This document shows positions 55,376 through 64,000 of a stretch of DNA of 64,000 nucleotides, one piece after another. This DNA comes from Aphrocallistes beatrix. Its lineage: Eukaryota > Porifera > Hexactinellida > Sceptrulophora > Aphrocallistidae. The position numbers were made by a program, and so were the translations under genes. Numbering within the stretch: position 1 is the first letter of the stretch; each line of letters begins with the position of its first letter. Where the stretch lies: contig OY725505.1 of the NCBI GenBank assembly GCA_963281255.1, positions 1,116,001 to 1,180,000 of the forward strand, in the 5' to 3' direction. Below the pieces are notes generated by a model. The model saw nothing but the letters and a program-made list of their open reading frames with translations. It made no database searches and had not been told where the DNA came from.

Positions 55376-56988
55376 GGGTGCTCCAAGAAATTCCAAAGTT
55401 TGAATCTTATAATGCACACCCTTCAAATGGTTTACCTTCATCACCAAGTATTCACCATAAAATTTTCATTCAATTTGGAGATGGTTTAGTGGTTGCGCAA
55501 GGCATAGCCTACTATATATAAGGCCTAAGAGTAACTTAACCAGGGATGCGGTAGAAGATGGATGAAGAAATACATGAGCTGCCTTAAATCATTAACAAAG
55601 CACAATAGAGCTTAGGAATGTATTACCAGCATATATAAATATGGTGTCAAAGTATCCATATCCGTTGTTAAAATTTAGATTAGCCATCAAATGATTCCGC
55701 AACAGGTTATATTTGGGTCAAATTTAGTGATTTTCAGAGGCCGTTTAAGGGCACTTCTAAGTGTTTTGATTATAAGGTTTTTCGCATTGAACTGAGAAGT
55801 TAATGTGTTAATACTAAAAATTTGGAATTTTTTCATGGAATGTTCTTAGATTCCAGTGTTGCTATGGAAACGTGTTTTGGTCATTTGGGGCTATATCTTG
55901 AAAACAGCGAAAGCTAGACATTCAAATATAATCCCATTTGATAGCAAATAGGTTACTTCCTATTTAGCTATAATACAATTTCTGTGTCTAAATTCAATGG
56001 TTTACGAGATATTCGACAAATTACCAAATGTGACCAATATGATAAATTGTCTAATAACTCGTAAATTATTGAATTAAGACATAGAAATTGTATTATAGCT
56101 TAATAGGAAGTAGCCTATTTACTATCAAATGGGATTAAATTTGAATGTCTAGCTATCGCTGTTTTCAAGATATAGCCCCAACTGGCCAAAACACGTTTCC
56201 ATAGCAACACTGGAATGTAAGAACATTCCATGAAAAAATTCCAAATTTTTCGTATTAACACATTAACTTCTCAGTTCTATGCGAAAAACTTTATAATGAA
56301 AACACTTAGAAGTGCCTTTAAACGACCTCTGAAAATCACTAAATTTGACCCAAATATAACCTGTTGCGCAATCATTTGATGACTAATCTAAATTTTAACA
56401 ACGGATATGTGTGCTTTGATACCATATTTATATATGCTAGTAATACATTCCTAAGCTCTATTGTGCCTTGTTAATGATTTATGGCAGCTCATGTATTTCT
56501 TCAACCATCTTCTACTGCATCCCTAGTGCCAAATTCGCAAGTTACTCTGAGGCCTTATTATAGTAGGCTATCCGCAAGGTATCCTCCCCCTCGTGCTAAT
56601 TTATAATGGGACATGTCCGGGTTGAGGCCAGAAGTTGTAAAAAGCGAACTTCTGACATTTAAATATACTAGTAGCTTGATTTTTTGTGATATTTGAGGGT
56701 GGTTTTATATCAGCTAATAATACATTTTAATAACCTAAAATCTACCGATTCCGAGATATTGGTGAAAACAGTTGCGACCAGCCTTCATACTTGAAATTAT
56801 TAATGGTCCCAACTGTTTTCACCAATATCTCGGAATCGGTAGAAAAACCACCCTCAAATATCACAAAAATCGGGCTACTAGTATATTTAAAAGTCAGAAA
56901 TTCGCTTTTTACAACTTCTGGCCTCAACCCAGACATATCCCATTATAAATTAGCACGAGAGGGAGGATACCTTGCGCAACCAGCACCC
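55376..56988. mobile_element. R5 foldback element hosting a nested R3 foldback
   Basis: Ends 'gggtgctccaagaaattcc' and 'cgcaaccagcaccc' with TA on both sides (55374-55375, 56989-56990). The right half is itself a long hairpin: 'aatctaccgattccgagata' (56739) against 'tatctcggaatcggtagaaa' (56825), and 'acttctgacatttaaatata' against 'tatatttaaaagtcagaaat'. Confidence 0.8.
55513..56570. mobile_element. R3 foldback element, complete, ~1.06 kb palindrome
   Basis: Arms of about 510-520 bp meet around 56032 ('ttaccaaatgtgaccaatat'). Outer ends 'tagcctactata' and 'tatagtaggcta'. Matching arm landmarks: 'aagaaatacatgagctgcc' (55566) with 'ggcagctcatgtatttctt' (56484); 'ttccagtgttgctatggaaa' (55851) with 'ttccatagcaacactggaat' (56198). 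No open frame of note. Confidence 0.85.
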
Positions 56989-57624
56989 TAATATATATAT
57001 ATATATATATGTACATTAATCGAGTTTTAATAGTAAAGATATCAGTGTTGTTATAAATTATTTATGTATTGTTATACAAAACCAACTTTTTTATCAAACT
57101 CAAATGACATATTTGATGAATCTATTGATGACAGTGAGTCGACCTTCATTCTCAGATTTGCAATATACACTTTCTAGAAGCTCACAAAGTTAGCAGGAAC
57201 TTTTTCTGAAATGACTGTTTACTAAAGGCTAAACTTAAGTTGACAATTATAATTTACATAAATTATGATTTAGTATGCAATTAGCAGAGCACGACCATCT
57301 TAGAAGCGAAGTTGTGTCAAACTCAATGTTTTTTGTGTAATATTGCATCTGATCATATACATAATACACACCAGATCAATCAATTCAACCATTTGCGGTT
57401 ATTCAAATCGTTCAGCTCATTCATTTTAATCATTCAATTTAATTCAATTCAATTTCAATTCAAAAATTCAAAAACAATCGTTTCTCCATTCAACATAGCC
57501 CTATAAAGTGCACAAATGCGTGTTGCAATCCTAAAAAGTCGTCCGTTTCCTGCAATAGACGGAGGTGGGATTAATTAGATCTGAGACAATTTGAATAAGA
57601 TAGGAATCTGTTTGCCATTTGTAC

Positions 57625-57891
57625 TCAACCAAACTTGGGGGAATCAATATCGAAATCATTACTAACGCACTTCGCTAAACTGTTAAAAATATATAGTTCC
57701 TCCTCGATTGTGTCTATTTGTGGAGAATAATATCTAATCTTTGTGAACAAACTTGTACGACATCTAGATGGCGAGGAAACATGTGGAGAAATTGGAGTTG
57801 TTGGAATCCTTAGGTCCATTTCAACGATTCGTCCTGTATGACTACCTTTAAATATCTTGATACCTAATAATTCTGCATTCAGTTTTAGCAT
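57625..57891 (-). CDS. Unassigned open frame
   Basis: 88 residues including 'GSHTGRIVEMDLRIPTTPIS' and 'YYSPQIDTIEEELYIFNSLA'. The composition looks protein-like but matches nothing I recognise. No supporting splice sites checked. Confidence 0.2.
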   Translation of the reverse strand: MLKLNAELLGIKIFKGSHTGRIVEMDLRIPTTPISPHVSSPSRCRTSLFTKIRYYSPQIDTIEEELYIFNSLAKCVSNDFDIDSPKFG

Positions 57892-58260
57892 TAGTACATA
57901 CTCATAAAATTCACTATCACACCTAACATACTTTGCAATCTCTTTTCCTAAGGTTTATCTCTAAAAATGATGAGATTGAATGAATTTGTTTAATGTATGG
58001 ACGACTATGAGATTATGCTCATTATTTTGACGCCATGATGAGTCAGTATAAAGTCCTCATCAAGAAATCGTAAATCGTCAATCATCATATTTTTCCAAAA
58101 TATATCTATAATCGTTAATTTTGTTGGAAACTTACTCTCATCTCGTCTGACTTTTAATAATTTTGAGCTCACAAATTTATTCTCTTGTTATTTACTATAT
58201 TGTAACAAATTATTTAATTGCATAAACTAGCTAACTTTTTTATATATAATTTACTTTTAG

Positions 58261-58700
58261 GTGTCTGGTAGCGAAGGAAAGATTAGATCTATATTAAATC
58301 ACGGTCAGCAATTGGTTGAAAATTATCACTGCCAAGGTCAATTTGATGCTGTATCTATTAGGATTGCAAGTCTAGAAAATAACTGGAATTCATTATTATC
58401 TGCTTTTGAAGAATGTCATGCCGAACTGAATCACACTAGGGAGAGATTTGATTTTATACGATGTGCCAAGGCTATATTGAATTGGATTGATGATGTTAAT
58501 TTACAAATAGAATCTAAAGAAGTTGCATATGAGATTGAAAGCGTAGATGCTCATTTAGATACTTTAAGTTTAATTTCCGTCGAGATAAAGACAAGAGATG
58601 ATCAAATATCTCGATTAAAACAGCATTCTGAAGTTCTATTGACAAAATATGATATCGATGCAAAGATTATCGTAGAAATTTTGCAAAATCTGGACGAAAG
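58261..58700 (+). CDS. Divergent alpha-spectrin-like protein, exon D
   Basis: The acceptor 'acttttag' opens a 440-nt exon in phase 0, matching the end of exon C; it ends in phase 2 before 'gtatta'. Translation includes helix-A Trp 'LENNWNSLL', helix-B Trp 'ILNWIDDVN' and the start of the next repeat ('EILQNLDER'). It continues exon C across the repeat boundary ('ALEAE' + 'VSGSEGKIRSILNHGQQL'), as alpha-spectrin does. The next exon must lie beyond the window or in the last 5 kb, where I find none. The intron before it is 15.6 kb. Confidence 0.85.
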
Positions 58701-58739
58701 GTATTAACTATCTTTTTATTTTGAATAATATCTAGTATA

Positions 58740-59334
58740 CAGGGTGATCCAAAAGTTCTGCAACAAATTTTGCTGAAGTATTATACTTACACATGAGAAT
58801 ATAACATCCGACATGAGAATATATCATCCGAAAATTATAAGGGTTATTTCAATTATTTTGCGATCCAATTTTCTCTCTTTCCTAATGTATTTACTAAGGT
58901 GGATCATAAATGTTTGTGTGTTTAGAAAAAATAGAAAAATCAAAAGAAAGAAATCTCGAATGCTTGGTCTATTTTATGATTATACTTTAACAATTGTTGT
59001 TCTTATTGATGATTCCCGGTCAATAAATCAAAATAAATAGTCAAATATTAGTATTTTGAATTAATAACTGACTATAGGAAAATATACATATATTTAATCA
59101 GGGGAAAAAAGTTTTTTCCGAAATTGACATTTTTGAGATCAGATTATTAGAGTCCCTGGTATATAATATTTCAAAAATTTGTATAAAAAATATTTTGCGC
59201 AATGAATAGTGTTCATTTCTAAACTAGAAGGGTGCTAGATTCCATAGATGCAAACCAATTTAAAGTTAAACTAAATTATCTTAGTAAAATTAATGAAGTA
59301 GAATTTATAGTTGCAGAACTTTTGGATCACCCTA
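58740..59334. mobile_element. mariner-type MITE, ~595 bp
   Basis: Ends 'cagggtgatccaaaagttct' and 'agaacttttggatcacccta', TA on both sides. Internal 'gggtgctagatt' matches, inverted, 'atctagcaccctttt' in 45863-46463. Starts 40 bp after spectrin exon D. Confidence 0.85.
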
Positions 59335-60565
59335 TATATTGAATGCAAAGTATAGGAATGTACCATTGAAGGGAGAATTATGATGTGAGGTTGAATACTG
59401 ATGTGGACAAAATCGAAGACAAAATATTTGCTTCAGCCACCAAACATGTACCGAAGATTCATGTTTAGGCAGGATTTTCTTCCATGGGCAACACTGAGAA
59501 GTTCACTGAGAACAATGATATGTTATTACAAATAATGGAGGGCCATTTACTTATTCAGGCACATATATATCTTGAAGATCGGAGGCGATTGATCATGGAT
59601 AGTGATCCTAAACTTACCTCATGTAAAGTAAAATCTTGACCCATAAATCAGGTTCCTTAGCAAAAGAAAAATGCTCCAGCGACTTCGAGATAGGCAATTG
59701 AAGTTAACCAGGCAGTCTTTCCAATGCTAGTGAATGAATACACAGTGTCGCAGCCTGTAAGTGCATGGAACTTTGGAAAGGTAGCAGGTTTTTTCGTCCC
59801 AAATCCGGTGCTACTTCATGAATTGCTATAACCCGAAGCAATAAACGACACAAACCGTACCACTGTAGAGACAATGTGAGGATACCGATTCCTATCTTAT
59901 CTTCGACCTGAGTACCCCTAGAATATTCAAATCCCCCTTTGGTCCTCCAGTGGTTCGGGTTAGCATCGTCGCTGATGGCAATGTTTACAAATATAAATAA
60001 TATATATTTTATTATTCGATATTCAGATATGAGTTCAGTTTTAATAATTTCCTACTCTAATTTATAATCCCATTATGCTATATAAATAATATAGAAACAA
60101 ATTTTTTGTTTTTATTTTATTAAATTCACAATAGGTAAACAAAATATTAAGTATCAGATACATATAATTAACTTTTAAATGATGAAACATAATGAGTTTG
60201 ATAAAGCATTTTTTTTAAGATTTAAATCATCAAATTTTAAGATGCCCTGAGTGTGAGATTGTAGCAGAGTGGCTCATTTTTGGAAGCCAGTATTATAGTC
60301 CAGTAAATCTACGAAATTTGAGGTCCAATGGGATAAAATTGCAACAGAATTTATTTAATGGGTTAAATGAACGTGGGAGGCTACATAATTAGCATACTAA
60401 AAACCCCAAATCCCTTTGGTAGAACATCCCTAAATACCACTTTACATGTTGGGTTATAAGTTCTGTCCAATTGTTAAAATACCGTAATTCAAATATTAGT
60501 GTTTAGATTGTCTTATAATTTATAGGAATTAACCACATATTATTTCTTTAAGAAATTCATTTAAC
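59335..60565. other. Gap after spectrin exon D
   Basis: 59380-59850 has coding-like but broken + frames ('VFPMLVNEYTVSQPVSAWNF') that I cannot assign. 60000-60565 is plain AT-rich sequence. Confidence 0.35.
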
Positions 60566-60592
60566 TTTCAATATACCCACCCTTCTTTTTTA

Positions 60593-62070
60593 TTACAGCC
60601 TTGAGGCGTCTGGAAACGGTCTAAACTGAAATAGGCAACGTTTCTTGAGGAATATGGCCCATTTCTTGACTAAAGACTTTCTCAAAGACTCCAAATTTCG
60701 ATGTGGCATAGAACGAGCCTTTCTCTCTAAAATTAACCAGATGGAAAAGTCCATTGTGTCCAGGTCTGGACTGGAGGGGTGCCACTCTTCCTTAGACAAA
60801 AACAGGAATTTCATTCTGAAGCCACTCCTGAGTGATTCTAGCCGTGTGTGCAGGAGCACCATCCTGTTGGAATAAAAATGCACAGTTATTGAACATGTTA
60901 TATCCGTGTTCTTTAACTACATGCTCCATAATGAGCTCTCTCTAGGTGTTTGCATTGATTTTGACTTCAGAGAGTACGAAAACTAAGGGTGTACAACCCA
61001 GCAGAGATCCCTAGCCAAGCATGCCAGAACTTGGTTTATCCTTACTATTAAAACTCGATTAATGTTTGTATATATATATATATATATGTTACGAATTGAT
61101 TGAAGAAACTGCCAGGCGCAGAAAGCTAATTTTTGGCATGTGGGAGTCTTTTGATTATGGCTCCAGTAAGATCTGAGCTCAGAACAAAATGTCGACTCAT
61201 CATGGAATTATGACGTCATTGTCACATTTTAAAAAGTTAAGCAATACAGTTATTCGAGCATAACTCAGCCATTATAGGAGATAGACGGCTGAAATTTTAA
61301 TAGAATCTGTATACTAACATACCTCACATATGATGCAACTATCATAAAAAAATGATGACTCATCACTTTTTTATGACGTCATCATTGCTCATCAAAATAT
61401 TATAATTTGTTAAATTTGGTGATTTTTCGTGCGATGTCGATTATAACAGTAGAACAGACGTATTTAGAGATGTTATTTCCCTTATAATTAATCAATGTGA
61501 TCACAGGCGCCCGCAGGGCGCCTCCGGCGAACACAAAGTGTCACCCAGCCGCGCAGCGCAAGCAAGCGAAGCGCGCTTGTGTACTCTATTTTCCAATGGA
61601 TGCTTCTCAGGGATAAAATAGACTGACTGTGACAATTCTGTCATTTTGCCTGTTTAAAGCTTCTTCTATAGTACATAATTTCTTATCGATCACTACTTTT
61701 TCAAGCCGCACTGTATCGTATCTTTTAGAAATCTTTTGTTTCTTGCTGGTCTCTTTACTTGAGTTGGTTGAGAAAGGAAATGAACTTGCTTTTGTCTTGA
61801 AAGAAGACAATCCCAAATCACTTTTCACAAAAGTACGAAGAGATCCGAGAGAAAATTTCAGGCCAGTGACCATTTTACTTGAACTTGCAGTCACTGGACG
61901 ACCAGAGCGAAGCTTGTCTACCATGGACCCGTATCTTTATATCACTTGGTAGTGTGGTAAACGAATTTTCGATGCTTCTGCGAGATTTCTAAATCCTTCA
62001 TAATTTCACCAGGACTCTTTCCCCTTTGAAATAGTTCTATTATTGAGGTTTGCTCCTTCTCCATTACCAG
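60593..62070 (-). pseudogene. maT-like transposase, interrupted
   Basis: N-terminal part: 'MEKEQTSIIELFQRGKSPGE' (~62060), 'DKLRSGRPVTASSSK', 'LSSFKTKASSFPFS', 'KKLCTIEEALNRQNDRI' (first acid region, 61640), then the R1 insert. Distal part: 'CTPLVFVLSEVKIN', 'FYSNRMVLLHTRLE' (shifted from QQDGAPAHTA), 'KEEWHPSSPDLDTMDFSIWL' with the last Asp. Spacing between the last two acids is about 36-37 after allowing for the shift, fitting maT (DD37D). Frameshifts and the insertion inactivate it. Confidence 0.75.
61040..61580 (+). repeat. R1 repeat, best full-length copy
   Basis: (TA)n, 'gaagaaactgccaggc', body with two TGACGTCA sites, then hairpin 1 perfect (AGGCGCCC 61505-61512, loop GCA, GGGCGCCT 61516-61523), a degraded hairpin 2, and the AGCGCAAGCAAGCGAAGCGC motif with CGCTTGT. 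Its insertion into the maT gene marks both borders: 'actattaaaactcgatt' left and after 'cgcgcttgt' right. Confidence 0.85.
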
Positions 62071-62089
62071 AATGATGATAAAACCAGAT

Positions 62090-63011
62090 GCCGTTACAAT
62101 TTTTATATTGTCTTATAATATGTTTATTTAGAATTAAGTAATATAAAATTTCATGCCCCCAATTAGTGAGATATTCCATCGATTAGAATAGTTATTCTGC
62201 ATCTTTCTTGAAATTTATACCGTTGGAATTTTTTTTTCCTCTGTTATAGCCTTTTTATTAGTAATGGGACCTTTTCAAAAAACGTCTGATATTTCTGTTT
62301 TTCCGATTTTAACTGTTCTGTTTCAGAATGTGAGACTGTTATTTTTATTTGGGTAATAGTCCATTGTGTAAGCATTCATTCTTCAAACTATTATGCACAT
62401 AGCATATACTACCTAATCTCGATGTAGCATTCGCGTCCATATTCCGAAATTTCTGTTTTTGGAGACAGAATCTTCGTATCCCAACTATCAAATTATAAAG
62501 CCTCTCCCTTATAAGATTAACTATCTATTTTTAGTAAACACTGTTCGGAAGTTTTACGCACAACTTAGAGTGCTTACATAGATACGTAATTGCAATAGCT
62601 CACTCAATGTGCGGGTTTGTAACTAAACAGCAAGTGAAAAATATCAGCTCGATTAGGACTAATAGTATGTTGGCCGATCTTTTGATACAGGCATAATATA
62701 GAATAGAAAGTTCATCAAGACGATAGTTTAGCTATCTGTATCTTTAATAAAGTTCAAATGAAGCAAATTTTTGTTAACAATAGCACGCAACAATCTTCTC
62801 TCCCCGCTTATATAAAGGTTATTGAATTTCACAAAATTATGATGGCAGCTCTCCAATCCTTGTTCCGAAAAGTAACGAGTCCTAAAAGTTGTTTCTCTAA
62901 TGATTTGTTCATATTGACTGTGATGAGATAGTTGCGCAGATGTTAAAGAATAAAGTGTATCTTGGGAGTTTGTCTGGTAAGCTCTCTAACGCATTTCCTT
63001 TTTTGTCAATA
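62090..63011. other. Gap without recognisable gene
   Basis: AT-rich sequence between the maT-like element and the pogo-type MITE. No coding signal seen. Confidence 0.45.
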
Positions 63012-63243
63012 CACTCGAACCTCTCTTATCCGGGCAGTGCCGGACCGGAGGGTGCCCGGATAACAGAATTTGCCCGGATATCGGAACTCCGGATAAGAGA
63101 GGTGCCCATAACTCAGAAATCAACTTGTTAGCAGTTTATAGTGTTAAAACTGTCAACTTGTATAATGGGTGAGTTTAAACAATATCTAGTGCCCGGAACT
63201 TAGAGGTTATCAAAATTTGAGTTCCGGATAAGAGAGGTGATTG
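63012..63243. mobile_element. pogo/Tigger-type MITE, 232 bp
   Basis: Ends 'cactcgaacctctcttatcc' and 'ggataagagaggtgattg' with TA on both sides (63010-63011, 63244-63245). 'cggataacagaatttgcccg' subterminal repeats are typical of pogo-like MITEs. Confidence 0.85.
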
Positions 63244-63692
63244 TAAAATAGATATTCTATAAAGGAAAAGAAACTATTCCATTGCGATTGATTAATACAT
63301 TTTAAGCAGTATTTACCCCTGAATATATTACTAGATGTCGCAATTATCTTCCAAATTCATTATCAAAGTTCATTAAATAATATTACATGATAATGATTGC
63401 TGGAATTGTGGTTAATAACACAGGTCAACAAAAATTAACTTCACGATCTCATCAAGTATTACGTTGTCATTTTATAAGATACTTTTTACGCTGAATTCAA
63501 ATCTGCTTTCAGATTCCTTCTAGCACGTCTAGATTTTTCTAGCTACAAGTCATCGATTTTTTGGTATTTTCCTAAATTTCCCTGTATTTTGATAGTCATG
63601 GCTGTTTTTTATTTATCATAGATCAACTACTCACAAACTACGGAGAATATATATAATGTTAGAAGTGGAAAGATAAGCTAAGAAAACTAAAT

Positions 63693-64000
63693 CTAAAGGT
63701 GTTGAGAGTATGACTTCCTTTTGTATATCTTGTTGGGATTATCTCTAAACAGCCTCCAACAGTAATCGGACATCATGCCCTCATTCCAGAAACCTTGGTA
63801 TCGGGTTTCCATTTGTTGTATATCCTGGTGGAATCTCTCACCCTGTTCATCACTTACAGCACAAGGTTCTCAGGAAAGAAATCAAGGTGAGAGTGCAAGA
63901 AGTGAAGCTTTAGCGACATACAGCAGCCCATCTTCTCATATGCGTTAAGCAAGGTTTCCACTCCTTCTCTATAATCCGACGACTTCTTGTTTCCTAAAAA
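63693..64000 (-). pseudogene. 3' end of a transposon-type gene ('HSHLDFFPENL' family), one frameshift
   Basis: From the window edge the minus strand reads 'GNKKSSDYREGVETLLNAYE', 'KMGCCMSLKLHFLHSHLDFF', then after a one-base shift near 63858 'SDEQGERFHQDIQQMETRYQ', 'GFWNEGMMSDYCWRL', ending at TAG 63693. From memory this is the conserved C-terminus of an uncharacterised, widespread arthropod/cnidarian transposon-associated protein. The rest is outside the window. Confidence 0.65.

Larger units (their letters stand above)
60570..62080 (-). mobile_element. maT-like Tc1/mariner element split by an R1 repeat
   Basis: Two parts of one transposase gene flank an inserted R1 repeat at about 61040-61590. 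Removal of the insert joins N-terminal and catalytic regions in the correct order. The termini were not resolved. Confidence 0.65.

Overview
The window is AT-rich metazoan nuclear DNA. It has spliceosomal introns, no bacterial-style gene packing, and very dense eukaryotic transposable elements (Tc1/mariner, maT-like, hAT, MULE, Harbinger-like, L2/CR1-type LINE, foldback elements). The GC-rich 'AGCGCAAGCAAGCGAAGCGC' repeat ends recall copepod (sea-louse) genomes to me; that is memory, not a search, so treat the organism as 'probably an arthropod, possibly a copepod'.

The host gene is on the + strand: four consecutive exons (9741-10058, 33857-34254, 42144-42687, 58261-58700) of a divergent alpha-spectrin-like protein. 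Phases match at every junction (0/0, 2/2, 0/0), all splice sites are AG...GT, and the joined product covers about five spectrin repeats matching the stretch just C-terminal to the SH3 domain of alpha-spectrin. The introns are about 23.8, 7.9 and 15.6 kb, and nearly everything else in the window lies inside them or in the 5' intron.

Layout: 0-9.7 kb holds tandem and terminal-hairpin repeats, hAT MITEs, an unassigned minus-strand gene-like region (1.7-3.6 kb), a foldback element and a transposon-protein relic. At 10.36-11.71 kb is a 1347-bp Tc1-like element. From 12.4 to 21.3 kb lies one large transposon with ~290-bp terminal inverted repeats and a decayed multi-exon minus-strand gene. That gene belongs to an unclassified transposon-linked protein family whose conserved acidic motifs look like a PIN/FEN1-type nuclease. 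It is itself interrupted by two foldback elements, a 2.5-kb LINE and a hAT MITE. At 22.9-28.6 kb are repeats and a mariner element. At 38.2-41.9 kb is a hAT element with a perfect 8-bp target duplication carrying a second copy of the 1347-bp Tc1-like element. From 42.7 to 58.2 kb come several foldback elements, a mariner relic, a zinc-finger hAT relic, a FLYWCH/MULE element and hAT MITEs. From 58.7 to 64 kb come a mariner-type MITE, a maT-like element split by a terminal-hairpin repeat, a pogo-type MITE and the 3' end of another transposon-type gene.

The most interesting candidates are the long-TIR transposon with a PIN/FEN-like gene, the repeat family sharing a three-hairpin terminus with covarying stems, and the twin Tc1-like copies that share the same frame break between DNA-binding and catalytic domains.
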